A stretch of DNA of 64,000 nt from Pseudorhodoplanes sp. (GCA_022843165.1 JALHOD010000008.1:1-64000); one strand, 5' to 3'. Shown: positions 9,297-18,073, numbered from the stretch's first letter. Made by a program: numbers and translations. The notes: generated from the letters alone by a model not told the origin.

Positions 9297-9314
9297 CTAC
9301 CGACCGGTCGGTAG
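9297..9314. promoter_or_regulatory. Perfect 18-bp palindromic operator, probably for the TetR regulator
   Basis: The sequence CTACCGACCGGTCGGTAG is an exact inverted repeat in the 124-base gap between the divergent acyl-CoA dehydrogenase (start 9267) and CoA ligase (start 9392) genes. ACCGACCGGTCGGT-like cores are typical of TetR-family operators, and the only regulator in this module is the TetR at 7504-8112. One site could repress both directions. Binding is inferred. Confidence 0.75.
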
Positions 9315-9391
9315 TAGACATTTGGCCAAGAGGCATTGTCAAGACAGCCCGAACGCGGGGTTGGGGAAGAACGACGGGCCAGGAGGGGACT

Positions 9392-10939
9392 ATGACTCGG
9401 GCAGACCAGACAGTTTTCGGCGGCGTGACGCGTGCTTTGGCTGCCGCGTATCCCGACAAAGCCGCGCTCGTCAGCGAGGGTGGCACGCTCACATTTTCGG
9501 CTGCCAATGAGCGGATGAACCGTTTCGCCAATGCGTTGATCGCACTCGGGTTCAAGGCGGGAGACCGGATCGCGGTGTTGTCCCGCAACCGCAACGAAGT
9601 CCTCGAATGCTACGGCGCGACGAAAGCGGGGATCATTGTCGTGCCGCTCAACTGGCGGCTATCGGAGGAGGAGCTTTTGCATCCTCTTGCCGATTGCGAA
9701 CCAGTAGCGGTCGTTGCCGATCCGCAATTTGCGCCTGTCATCGACAGACTGAGATCGAAAACTCCCTCGACGCGTCTGTTCATCCGCTTTGACGGCAGGC
9801 AGGACGGCTGGCTTGCGTATGACGAGTTCTTGGCTGCCGCCGCGTCTGGCGAGCCGGACATCGCGGTGGGAGAGAACGACACTCTCTCAATCATGTACAC
9901 AAGCGGCACCACTGGGAAACCCAAGGGCGCCATGCTGTCGCATGGCGGCCTGATGCGTAACTGCATGGTGGCCGCAGACGGGATGATTGGACTCAGGGAG
10001 AGCGACGTCGCGCTTGCGGCGATGCCGCTCTTTCATGTGGGCGGCCTCTGGTATCATCTGTTCCCAGCCTATTATCGCGGCTGTTCCACAATTCTGCTGT
10101 CGGAATTTTCCCCAGACAAGGTCTTGTCGGCCATGCAGACGCATGGTGTGACATATGTCCATTTGGTGCCGACAATGATCAATGCGCTGATCACTCATCC
10201 AAACATTGAAGCGTGCGATTTGTCGCGGCTGCGCGTCCTTTATTACGCGGCATCGTCGATGCCCGTTGAAATGCTTCGTCGCGCCATGAGCATGTTCCCG
10301 CAATGCGAGTTCATGCAAGGTTACGGATCGACCGAAGCCGGGATGATTACGGCCTTAACGGGTGAAGATCATCGTGCGGCGGTCACTTCTCCCGAACTTG
10401 CATATCGGCTTGGCACGTCTGGCCGCGCGCTACATTGTGATGTCAGCATTCTCGATCCGGACAAAACCGGCATCGGCGAGATCGCGGTGCACAGCGACCG
10501 CGCCATGGCCGGGTATTGGAGAAATCCTCAGGCAACCGATGCTGTGATGGAAAATGGATGGCTGCGGACGGGAGATCTGGGAACGGTCGACGCTGAGGGA
10601 TACGTGACCATTGCGGACCGCAAGAATGACATGATCGTCAGCGGTGGAGAGAACGTTTACCCGCGCGAGGTCGAAGATGCGCTCTATCAGGAGCCCGCAG
10701 TTCTGGAGGCGGCGGTCTTCGGATTGCCAGATCCTCACTGGGTTGAAAAAGTGGTGGCAGCAGTCGTGATCCGGCCCGGATCAGACTTGTCGGCGGACGA
10801 GCTGAAACGTCGACTGCGCAGCCGGCTGGCTGGATATAAATGTCCTAAGGACATCTTTTTCAGCGAGAGTTTGCCAAAGAGTGGTGCCGGAAAGATCCTG
10901 AAAAAGGAGCTCCGCCGAATTTACAATAACGCCTCGTAA
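9392..10939 (+). CDS. Acyl-CoA synthetase, probable hydroxycinnamate (feruloyl)-CoA ligase
   Basis: A 515-residue ANL-superfamily AMP-forming ligase. The ATG at 9392 follows AGGAGGGG at ideal spacing. Signatures in order are the P-loop YTSGTTGKPKGAMLSHGG, QGYGSTEAG, the hinge segment GWLRTGDLGTVDAEGY, DRKNDMIVSGGENVYPREVE, and PKSGAGKILKKEL with the catalytic C-terminal Lys. It would activate a cinnamic acid with ATP and CoA in the cytoplasm and start the pathway completed by the divergent hydratase-lyase and aldehyde dehydrogenase. Specificity for ferulate or p-coumarate is inferred from those neighbours; a medium-chain fatty acid ligase would look similar. Confidence 0.9.
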   Translation: MTRADQTVFGGVTRALAAAYPDKAALVSEGGTLTFSAANERMNRFANALIALGFKAGDRIAVLSRNRNEVLECYGATKAGIIVVPLNWRLSEEELLHPLADCEPVAVVADPQFAPVIDRLRSKTPSTRLFIRFDGRQDGWLAYDEFLAAAASGEPDIAVGENDTLSIMYTSGTTGKPKGAMLSHGGLMRNCMVAADGMIGLRESDVALAAMPLFHVGGLWYHLFPAYYRGCSTILLSEFSPDKVLSAMQTHGVTYVHLVPTMINALITHPNIEACDLSRLRVLYYAASSMPVEMLRRAMSMFPQCEFMQGYGSTEAGMITALTGEDHRAAVTSPELAYRLGTSGRALHCDVSILDPDKTGIGEIAVHSDRAMAGYWRNPQATDAVMENGWLRTGDLGTVDAEGYVTIADRKNDMIVSGGENVYPREVEDALYQEPAVLEAAVFGLPDPHWVEKVVAAVVIRPGSDLSADELKRRLRSRLAGYKCPKDIFFSESLPKSGAGKILKKELRRIYNNAS

Positions 10940-11119
10940 CGGCCGCCTATACAATCTTCATTCGACTTCTGATCAGATGCAGGGCGCGACCGATATCAAT
11001 GAGGCTACGCATCTACCAGTCTTCCGAATCTAGCCCGGGCCCGTCCCTGATATTGTTTGAAGTCTCCCTGCATCCGATCCAAAATTCCCTGTTGGTCGTC
11101 TAGGAAATGGCGTCGCAAA

Positions 11120-11402
11120 GCCTAAATTCCCTGTTTGCAGGGAATTTTGGTGGAGCAGAGCGCGATCTGCATTGCGCGCCAGCCAGCCACTGCGCAATTT
11201 TCGGCGGCGCTGGCGTCTCTCTATAATAGTGGCGGTTTCCCGCGGCGAATTCGGCGGATCTTCACCACTACTTCCGTTTCTGTGTCGCGAGAGACGGCGA
11301 ACCTCGCCCGAAATTGCTCCGCCATCTCAGCACAACACGGCGCGGACTCCCGTTTTCGAGAGAATTGGGGCGGAGACTGGCGCATACTTAACTGAGTGGC
11401 CG
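11120..11402. repeat. Dispersed repeat, copy B (within the 10940-11937 gap)
   Basis: The copy begins with a perfect hairpin, AATTCCCTG-TTTG-CAGGGAATT at 11125-11146, then GGTGGAGCAG, GCGATCTGCA and CAGCCAGCCA, and continues into the same 200-base block seen after tRNA-Gln. Copy C at 32998-33118 shares the hairpin and first half. A partial hairpin-like string, AATTCCCTGTTGG, stands at 11084-11096. No gene is supported in 10940-11120 or 11403-11505, and 11719-11937 shows nothing recognisable. Confidence 0.75.
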
Positions 11403-11505
11403 CCTATCGCTGTTTTGCTCAGCGCACGATTTCTGTTTTTCTGGCGAGTTCCAAGATTCTGAACAGCAAGCAGTGAAGTCGGGATCGGCGAAGGCCTCGT
11501 TCAGG

Positions 11506-11718
11506 CTATCGCGAGATCGAGCCAAACGCCACAGTCGCGATTGCGACCTGGATGAGCGAGCCATATTGAGCGCCTTTGAACACGAGGTTTGCAGCGGTTT
11601 CGCCGCCCAACAGGAGCCATGTCGCGAGTAGTGCCAAGGTGAGCCCGGCCATCTTTATAAGTGTCAGAGGCTCACCAAGCCCCGTAATCGCAAGCAATAC
11701 TGTTGACCTGCTTCCCAT
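11506..11718 (-). pseudogene. Fragment of an EamA/DMT-type transporter (tentative)
   Basis: A 70-residue hydrophobic frame contains LGEPLTLIKMAGLTLALLATW, which resembles the end of an EamA repeat (GEPLT, two helices), followed after a short linker by SLIQVAIATVAFGSI, which resembles the start of the next repeat. Full-length members have ten membrane helices and about 300 residues; here both ends are missing. It lies beside repeat copy B in otherwise gene-poor DNA, consistent with decay. The assignment rests on a short low-complexity hydrophobic match, so chance is possible. Confidence 0.35.
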
Positions 11719-11937
11719 AGATGCTCTCAGTTTGGGTAGAGGTCGTTCCTTCGGAAGACAGGTCCTGCTGGGGCAATGCCACGCCGGGGCGCCAGGCGCG
11801 GGATGCCGCCGCCCGCTGCCTAAACTTCAGGCCAACCCCATTAGCCAACTTGTTAGCAATACGCGATAAGCGTTGCTTAAATAGATCTTCCGTCGTTCGT
11901 CGTTAATCGACTGCCATCGCGGACCGAGGTACTCCAG

Positions 11938-12834
11938 TCAGTCTGCCGTTTTCACAGGCCCTAGAAGTTTCTCGACAAGCAGCTCTTTTCGCCTGGACAA
12001 TGCTTGCCGTGATCGGTAGGCGACGATTGTAATCGGCCGGGCAGGCAGGACGGGACGGAGGGCGATTAAACCTGAACGTGATTCCAGATTGGCGGAACCG
12101 GAAGGGATGATCGCGATACCAACGCCGGCCTGTACCATCACTTTAATTGTTTCGACATTGTCGGCGATGGCACGGATCCGCGGGCGGATGCCAAGATCGT
12201 TGAACATCGTGCTGACGATCTGGCCGTAGCCGATTGACAGCTCGTTCATGATGATTGGTTCGTGTGCCAATAAGCCGATGTCGATGGCGCTCTTGCTGTC
12301 TGCAAGGCTATGACATGGCGGCATGATCAGTGCCATGTCGAGATCAAAAAGTCGCGTGCTAGCGAGGCCAGACGGAACGCGATCGGGCCCGACTTCTGCG
12401 GAGATGCCAAGATCAATACGCTCGTCGTGAATGTCGTCAAAGATGACACGAGTTGGTGCCGTCTTGATCTCCAAATGCAAATTATTGGGAAAACCATCTT
12501 GAGGAAGAATGCGTGGCAGCAGGATGGGTGCGAGACCTGATCCTATTCCTAAGACTAGAGTTTCGATGCCGACGCCACTGAGCCTTCGCGCGACGTCGCT
12601 CAGATTCATCAGGTCGCCAACGACGCGCTCAGCCTCGTAGAGAAACATGCGTCCCCGCTCGGTCGGCTCTATGCCGCGGCCGGTGCGCCGGAATAAAGCA
12701 AATCCGATGCTGCTCTCGAGCAGTTTCACCTGCTCGGACACGGCCGACTGCGAAATGTTGAGCCTCGCTGCGGCCTTGGTGAAGCTGCGCTCCTTGGCCA
12801 CCGCGAGCGCATATCGGATTTGCCGAAATTCCAT
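11938..12834 (-). CDS. LysR-family transcriptional regulator
   Basis: A 298-residue LysR-type regulator, the usual family length when started at MEFRQIRYALAVAKE. The N-terminal winged helix is textbook (ERSFTKAAARLNISQSAVSE, then QVKLLESSIGFALFRRTGRG), followed by a periplasmic-binding-protein-like effector domain. An ATG 75 bases upstream would add an atypical charged extension. It is divergent from hyuA; a 15-base dyad in the shared intergenic region recurs before the second operon at 18030. It probably activates both in response to the imported substrate or a ring-opened intermediate. Confidence 0.93.
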   Translation of the reverse strand: MEFRQIRYALAVAKERSFTKAAARLNISQSAVSEQVKLLESSIGFALFRRTGRGIEPTERGRMFLYEAERVVGDLMNLSDVARRLSGVGIETLVLGIGSGLAPILLPRILPQDGFPNNLHLEIKTAPTRVIFDDIHDERIDLGISAEVGPDRVPSGLASTRLFDLDMALIMPPCHSLADSKSAIDIGLLAHEPIIMNELSIGYGQIVSTMFNDLGIRPRIRAIADNVETIKVMVQAGVGIAIIPSGSANLESRSGLIALRPVLPARPITIVAYRSRQALSRRKELLVEKLLGPVKTAD

Positions 12835-12915
12835 GTCCTCCTCGCGTTCTTCCGTACGCTCCTTGGCGGAGTAACTGCATTTCCCGCTAGATTCCCCGCA
12901 CGGCTTCATTCTGCC

Positions 12916-12959
12916 ATCGGAATTACCGATATCGCCATCATTAAATGCTGTTGGACAGG
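12916..12959 (+). promoter_or_regulatory. LysR-type operator/promoter block, copy 1 (upstream of hyuA)
   Basis: The dyad ATCGGAATTACCGAT (12916-12930) fits the LysR T-N11-A rule. Nineteen bases later comes GTTGGACAGG. The whole 44-base block matches 36 of 44 positions, with no gaps, to 18030-18073 before the second operon. It lies 82 bases from the LysR start and 215 bases before the hyuA start. Nothing else recognisable lies in the rest of this 339-base gap. Confidence 0.75.
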
Positions 12960-13173
12960 ACTGCGGTGGCGCGGGAGGCTGAACACGTCAAGGGACGGTC
13001 CGGGTCGGCCGCGTGGACGGATCGCTGGTGCATTGGCAGCCGCTTCTCCGATCGCCGGCGGCAATCGCAGGTGCGAACGCCGCTGCGATGCCGGAGCGGC
13101 GGCCGCAAGGGATCAAGCCGGCCACAGACTTGGTTCTTGTCCGGGCCACGGCGGCCAAACGAGAGGAGAGGCG

Positions 13174-15252
13174 ATGGGCGCAGCGGCACCACATTTGCGG
13201 ATTGGCATCGACACCGGCGGCACCTTCACCGACATCGTCTGCGTCGACACCGTCTCCGGCGGCGTCTCGGTTACCAAGGTGCCCTCGACGCCCACCAATC
13301 CGGCGCTCGGTCTCGTCAACGGCGTCAACAAGATCCTCGGCGAAGTCGGCGGCACGACCGGCGACCTAGTCGGACTCGCGCATGGCACGACAGTCGCGAC
13401 CAACGCGCTGCTGCAAGGCGCGATCGACTCGCTCGGCCTGATCGTTACGGAAGGCTTCCGCCATGTCCTGGAGATCGCGCGCCAGGCGGTGCCCGACGGT
13501 TACGGCAATTCCTATTTCTGGGTGAAGCCGGAGCGGCCGGTGCCGCTTGAGCTTGTGCGCGAGGTCGGCGGCCGTCTCAATTTCAGAGGCGACGAGCTGC
13601 GCCCGCTCGATGAAGAGAGCGTGCGGCAGGCGGCGCGCTTCTTCCGCGAGCGGAACATCCGTGCGATCGCGATCTGCCTGATCCATGCCTATGCCAATGA
13701 CGCGCACGAGAAGCGCGCGCTCGACATCCTGCGCGATGAATATCCCGACTGCACGGTCTCGATCTCCTCGCAAGTGCTGCCCGAATACCGCGAATACGAG
13801 CGCACGGTGACAACGCTGGTCGACGCCTTCGTCAAGCCGCATATGGAGCGCTATCTCAAGCGCGTGAAGGATGCGCTCGGCGAGGAACTCGGCCGCAAGC
13901 CGTTCCTGGTCATGCAGTCGAATGGCGGCGTGATGAGCGCCGAGCAGGTGATCAACAAGCCGATCACCACGGCCCTGTCGGGTCCCGCCGCCGGCGTGCT
14001 CGGCAGCGCGGTGATCGCCAAGCTGGCCGGCTTCGACAATGTAGTCACGCTGGACGCCGGCGGAACCTCGACCGATCTAAGTCTGATCGAGAACGGCGTC
14101 GCGCATCTCACCAATGCCGGCTCGGTCGGCCCGTTCCCAGTGCGCATCCCGATGATCGATATCGAGACAATCGGTACCGGCGGCGGCTCGATCGCCTGGA
14201 TTTCGCGCGAAGGGCATCTGAAGGTCGGCCCCAAGAGCGCGGGCGCCGATCCCGGCCCGATGTGCTATCCGAATGGCGGCGACCAGCCGACCATCACCGA
14301 CGCAAATCTCGTGCTCGGCCGTCTGCCGTCGGTGCTGATCGGCGGCGGCATCGCGCTCGATGTCAAGCGCGCAAGATCCGGCATGGCGGACCTTGCGCGG
14401 CGGCTCGGTTCGCGCATGACGGCGGAAGAGATCGCGGCCGGCATCGTCGAGATCGCGAACTGGAACCAGGCCAACCGCATCCGGCAAATGACCATCCAGC
14501 GTGGAATCGACCCGCGCGACTTTGCGCTCCTGTCCTTCGGCGGGGCGGGGCCGGTACAGTCCGCCGCGGTGGCGCAGCTCATTGGCATGAAGGCCTGCAT
14601 CATTCCGCCGAGCCCCGGCAATCTTGCCGCTTTCGGGCTGCTCGCGGTCGACTGGCGCAACGACCAAATGGTCACCCGCGTGATGCCGGAGGAGAAGGCC
14701 GATCTCGCCGCGGTTGCGGAGTTGTATGCGGGTCTCGAACGCGAGGCGGTCGAGCGTCTCGAAGAGGACGGCATTGCCAAGGATCGCATCCGCCTGCAGC
14801 GCGAAGCCGATATCCGGTACGCCGGCCAGTCGATGGAAGTGCGCGTGCGGGCGCCCGGCGGCGCCATCGACCAGAGCTTCATCGCCGCGCTGATCGACAG
14901 CTTCCACGCTGCGCACCGCCGCACCTTCGGCTACGACTACAAGGGCGAGCAGAATGTTGAGTTGGTGAATTTCTGCGTCTCCGGTTTCGGCATGATCGAG
15001 CGTCCGAACCTGCCCGGGCGGCCGGTCAATCCGGGTGCGAAAAGCACGCCGGAGGACGCGCGGTCCGTTTTCTTCGACGGCGCGATGCGCGAAACCCCCT
15101 GCTACGATCGCGCGGCGCTCGACCCGGGAGCACAGATCGCCGGCCCCGCCATTGTGGAAGAATTCGGCTCGACCACGGTGGTGTTTCCGGGCCAGACGCT
15201 CACGGTCGACGGCTATGGCATCATGATCGTGCGGCAGGGCGGGGCAGCCTGA
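13174..15252 (+). CDS. hyuA: Hydantoinase/oxoprolinase family protein, HyuA-type subunit
   Basis: A 692-residue ATP-dependent hydantoinase/oxoprolinase subunit with the actin-like ATPase fold. The phosphate loop is visible at the N-terminus (RIGIDTGGTFTDIVCVD), with further nucleotide-fold segments NGGVMSAEQVINKPITTALS (about 250), LDAGGTSTDLSLIENG and IGTGGGSIAWI (about 325). The ATG at 13174 follows GAGAGGAGAG. HyuA works with HyuB to open cyclic amides such as hydantoins or 5-oxoproline at the cost of ATP. hyuB follows after a 136-base gap that contains a hairpin element. The neighbourhood (ring-opening amidohydrolase, amidase, ABC importer) points to a cyclic imide or ureide substrate rather than oxoproline salvage. 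Confidence 0.92.
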   Translation: MGAAAPHLRIGIDTGGTFTDIVCVDTVSGGVSVTKVPSTPTNPALGLVNGVNKILGEVGGTTGDLVGLAHGTTVATNALLQGAIDSLGLIVTEGFRHVLEIARQAVPDGYGNSYFWVKPERPVPLELVREVGGRLNFRGDELRPLDEESVRQAARFFRERNIRAIAICLIHAYANDAHEKRALDILRDEYPDCTVSISSQVLPEYREYERTVTTLVDAFVKPHMERYLKRVKDALGEELGRKPFLVMQSNGGVMSAEQVINKPITTALSGPAAGVLGSAVIAKLAGFDNVVTLDAGGTSTDLSLIENGVAHLTNAGSVGPFPVRIPMIDIETIGTGGGSIAWISREGHLKVGPKSAGADPGPMCYPNGGDQPTITDANLVLGRLPSVLIGGGIALDVKRARSGMADLARRLGSRMTAEEIAAGIVEIANWNQANRIRQMTIQRGIDPRDFALLSFGGAGPVQSAAVAQLIGMKACIIPPSPGNLAAFGLLAVDWRNDQMVTRVMPEEKADLAAVAELYAGLEREAVERLEEDGIAKDRIRLQREADIRYAGQSMEVRVRAPGGAIDQSFIAALIDSFHAAHRRTFGYDYKGEQNVELVNFCVSGFGMIERPNLPGRPVNPGAKSTPEDARSVFFDGAMRETPCYDRAALDPGAQIAGPAIVEEFGSTTVVFPGQTLTVDGYGIMIVRQGGAA

Positions 15253-15281
15253 TGCCGCTTGGTAGGAGCAGGAATTTCACT

Positions 15282-15352
15282 CCGTTCGTCTCCGCGAAAG
15301 CGGGGATCCAGAATCGACACGACCGGATTCCCGCTTTCGTGGGAATGAACGG
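15282..15352. repeat. REP-like imperfect palindrome between hyuA and hyuB
   Basis: The arm CCGTTCGTCTCCGCGAAAGC (continuing GGGGATCC) is the near reverse complement of GGATTCCCGCTTTCGTGGG (continuing AATGAACGG), giving a 71-base stem-loop. The CCGCGAAAGCGGGGATCC-type core is common as a dispersed intergenic palindrome in proteobacteria. It separates two co-oriented genes and could stabilise or attenuate the transcript. Confidence 0.7.
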
Positions 15353-15388
15353 AATATGTATCTGCACTTTGGATAAGGGATGCAGACC

Positions 15389-17269
15389 ATGAACATCCAG
15401 ACCCGTCCCGCCATTGCCGACACCAAAGCGCATCCCTGGCCGGCCGCGCCGAAAGGCCTGAACGCGGGCGACGTCGATCCGGTCGTGCTGCAGATCGTGG
15501 AGGGCACGCTCAACTCGATCGAGGCGGAGATCGAATACGCCATCGAGCGCACGGCGCGCAGCCCGATGATCCGCGAGGCGCACGATTATCGCGTCGGCCT
15601 GTTTGACAAATATTCGCGCAAACTCACCGGCCGTTCCTATTCGGCGATGCCGCAGGCAGTGATCCGCGATTATCCGCCGGAGACGATGCGGCCGGGCGAC
15701 GTGTTCCTGATGAACGACACCTATCTGACCGAGGGCTGCATCGGACACTTGCCCGACCTGTGCTCGACGGTGCCGGTGTTCCACGAGGGCGAGGTGGTCG
15801 CGTATATCCAGGCCTTCGGTCATCACGACGACATCGGCGGGCGCGTGCCGGGCTCGATGCCGGGTACCGCGCAGTCGGTGTTCGAGGAGGGGCTCGCGGT
15901 GCCACCGATCCGCGTCTACAGCGAAGGCAAGCGCAACGAGGAGGCGTTCAAGATCATCCGCCGCAACACGCGCTTGCCGGAGATTCTCTCCGCCGACCTC
16001 GACAGCGAAATCCAGGCCTGCATCATGGGCGCCAAGCGCATGGAGGAGCTGTTCCAGCGCTTCGGCGCCAAGATGGTGGAAGCGTGCTTCCAAGCCATCA
16101 TCGAGAAATGCCGCAACACCTTCCACGACGAATTGATGCCAAAGATCGCGAACGGCGAGTATGTCTGGCACGATTACGTGGAGCGCGAGATCGACGGCAA
16201 GATCAAGCTGCACAAGATCGCGCTGAAAATGATCAAGTCGCCGGACAAGATCGTGCTCGATTTCTCCGGCACCGACCCGCAATCGGACGGACCGCTGAAC
16301 TGGCCGGCAGACTATGCTGACGGCGCGTTCCTGATCAAGTGGATCGCGCCGATCCTGCGCAATCTCGCCGACACGCCGGAGCGCGCCGCCGAGATCAACG
16401 TGAACGAAGGTGTGTGCGAACTGTTCGAGGTGGTGTTCCCGGAGAAGGGCACGCTGATCACGCCGGTCTGGCCGGCGCCGACCAATGCGCGCTCCTTCGT
16501 GCTGCTGCGCTGTCTCTCGTTGCTGGCGGGCGTGGTGGCGCAGGCAGTCGACGGCCGCATGCCGGCCGATCAGGAGACAATCCGCTATACCGGCTTCTAC
16601 GGTACGGACTTCGAAGGCCGGCCGTTCCTGTCGCGCGAAGTGCTCGGCGGCGGTTCGGGCGGGCGCTATTATGCCGACGGCAACGACGCCATCCATATCG
16701 TGCCGGATTCACGCAACCAGCCGGCGGAATTCACCGAAACCAAGTTCCCGCTGATCGTGGAGAAGCTCGCGCTGCGCACCGACTCCGGCGGCGCCGGCAA
16801 GCGGCGCGGCGGCCTCGGCTACGAGAAGCATTACCGCCCGCTGGTCGATTGCCACACCATCGTCACCGCCGACCGCGTGCAGCTCGGCTGCTACGGCATC
16901 AACGGCGGCAAGGCCGGCAAGCCGTTCGTAGTAACGGTCGACCCGCAAGGGCAGAATGAGCGCAAGCTCGGCGGTTTGGTCGACGGCGCAGCAGTGCGGA
17001 CGGGCGAAATCGTCCGCGTAGAAACGACCGGCGGCGGCGGCTGGGGCGATCCGCTGGAACGGGAGACTGAGCTGGTGCTGCGCGATATCGTCCAGGGCAA
17101 GATTTCACGCCACGCCGCGCGCGAGGATTACGGTGTCGTCCTCATCGAGCAAGCCGACTCCGGTCCTGCCGTCGATGAATCACAGACCGCCGCCTTGCGC
17201 GACAAGCTGCGCAAGGCGCGTCCCGCCAAACTGCCGGTCATCGACCGCGGTCCGGGCGTAATAAACTGA
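15389..17269 (+). CDS. hyuB: Hydantoinase/oxoprolinase family protein, HyuB-type subunit
   Basis: About 626 residues of the HyuB family (hydantoinase B/oxoprolinase beta-like). The start at 15389 is preferred because AAGGGA lies nine bases upstream; an ATG at 15380 in the same frame overlaps that site. Family hallmarks are DPVVLQIVEGTLNSIEAEIE, RSPMIREAHDYRVGLFD, GDVFLMNDTYLTEGCIGHLP, AFGHHDDIGGRVPGSMPG (metal-binding His/Asp cluster) and the C-terminal glycine-rich VETTGGGGWGDPLERE. It pairs with hyuA as the second subunit of an ATP-dependent cyclic amide hydrolase. No third subunit such as the acetone carboxylase gamma chain is present, which argues against a carboxylase. Confidence 0.92.
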   Translation: MNIQTRPAIADTKAHPWPAAPKGLNAGDVDPVVLQIVEGTLNSIEAEIEYAIERTARSPMIREAHDYRVGLFDKYSRKLTGRSYSAMPQAVIRDYPPETMRPGDVFLMNDTYLTEGCIGHLPDLCSTVPVFHEGEVVAYIQAFGHHDDIGGRVPGSMPGTAQSVFEEGLAVPPIRVYSEGKRNEEAFKIIRRNTRLPEILSADLDSEIQACIMGAKRMEELFQRFGAKMVEACFQAIIEKCRNTFHDELMPKIANGEYVWHDYVEREIDGKIKLHKIALKMIKSPDKIVLDFSGTDPQSDGPLNWPADYADGAFLIKWIAPILRNLADTPERAAEINVNEGVCELFEVVFPEKGTLITPVWPAPTNARSFVLLRCLSLLAGVVAQAVDGRMPADQETIRYTGFYGTDFEGRPFLSREVLGGGSGGRYYADGNDAIHIVPDSRNQPAEFTETKFPLIVEKLALRTDSGGAGKRRGGLGYEKHYRPLVDCHTIVTADRVQLGCYGINGGKAGKPFVVTVDPQGQNERKLGGLVDGAAVRTGEIVRVETTGGGGWGDPLERETELVLRDIVQGKISRHAAREDYGVVLIEQADSGPAVDESQTAALRDKLRKARPAKLPVIDRGPGVIN

Positions 17270-17275
17270 CGGGCT

Positions 17276-18028
17276 ATGTACGAGCTCTACCACGACTGGG
17301 ACGCTTTTTGCTGCATCAAGGTACGTTTCTGTCTGGCGGAGAAGGGCGTCGCGTGGACGAGCCGGCACGTCGACCTGCAGCGGATGGAGCAGCTGAGCCC
17401 GGCCTATCTCGCGGTCAATCCGAACGGCGTGGTGCCGACGCTCGTTCATGACGGACGGGCGATCTTCGAGTCCTCCATTATCAACGAGTATCTGGAGGAG
17501 AGGCATCCGGCGCCGCGCCTGTTGCCGGACGGCCCGGAGGCGCGCGCGCAGGCGCGTTTCTGGGTGAAGTTCGAAGACGACGTCCTGCACCCGGCGGTGA
17601 AGGGGCCAACCTATCAGCTTATGCTACGGCAATCCTTCGCCAAGCTGCCGCGCACCCTGATCGAGGAGCGCATTGCGCAGGCGCCAACCCCGCAAAAAGC
17701 CGAATTCCTACGCAGCATGGTGCTGCGACAAGATGCAGCGGACTCGGGCGCCATCGAGGCCGCGGCGGCTACCTTCGCGCGCGCCATCGACAGGATGGAA
17801 AAGCGTCTGCAGGATACGTCCTGGTTTGGCGGCGCGGAATTCTCTCTGGCCGATATTGCCATCTCGCCCTTCATCGATCGGCTGGAGGAATTGAATTTCG
17901 CGCAATTGTGGGAGAGCCGATCGGCTTTGCTCAACTGGATCAGCCGGATTAAGGCGCGACCGGCCTATCAGGCGGCCTTGCCTGCCGCATCGCAGCGAAT
18001 CCCGGCGCCGGCGGGCGCGGTCGCATGA
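17276..18028 (+). CDS. Glutathione S-transferase family protein
   Basis: A 250-residue GST. The thioredoxin-like N-domain shows CCIKVRFCLAEKGVAW, NPNGVVPTLVHDG with the cis-proline, and the glutathione-contact ESSIINEYLEE. The helical C-domain carries WFGGAEFSLADIAISPFIDR. It starts six bases after the hyuB stop, so it belongs to the hyuAB transcript. Its role is unclear: it could isomerise or dethiolate an intermediate, as maleylpyruvate-isomerase-type GSTs do, or detoxify the substrate. No cysteine corresponds obviously to an omega-type active site other than the CC near residue 13. Confidence 0.9.
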   Translation: MYELYHDWDAFCCIKVRFCLAEKGVAWTSRHVDLQRMEQLSPAYLAVNPNGVVPTLVHDGRAIFESSIINEYLEERHPAPRLLPDGPEARAQARFWVKFEDDVLHPAVKGPTYQLMLRQSFAKLPRTLIEERIAQAPTPQKAEFLRSMVLRQDAADSGAIEAAAATFARAIDRMEKRLQDTSWFGGAEFSLADIAISPFIDRLEELNFAQLWESRSALLNWISRIKARPAYQAALPAASQRIPAPAGAVA

Positions 18029-18029
18029 T

Positions 18030-18073
18030 ATCGGAATTTCCGATTGCTCCATCTGTAAACGGTGTTGGACAGG
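18030..18073 (+). promoter_or_regulatory. LysR-type operator/promoter block, copy 2
   Basis: The dyad ATCGGAATTTCCGAT is followed after 19 bases by GTTGGACAGG, with the same spacing as the block before hyuA. It starts two bases after the GST stop codon and 143 bases before the ring-opening amidohydrolase start, so it probably drives a second LysR-controlled transcript running to 23376. Confidence 0.72.

Noticed and set aside
11172-11462. Plus-strand frame of 96 codons in repeat copy B, with a similar one in copy A
   Set aside because: The matching translations arise only because the DNA repeats are related; the frames differ at both ends and lack ribosome sites.
15221-16696. 491-codon minus-strand frame opposite hyuB
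   Set aside because: Antisense shadow of hyuB; Arg/His/Leu-rich with no recognisable domain.
13174-17269. hyuA-hyuB as acetone or acetophenone carboxylase
   Set aside because: No small gamma subunit or further carboxylase subunits accompany the pair, and the neighbourhood is rich in cyclic amide hydrolases.
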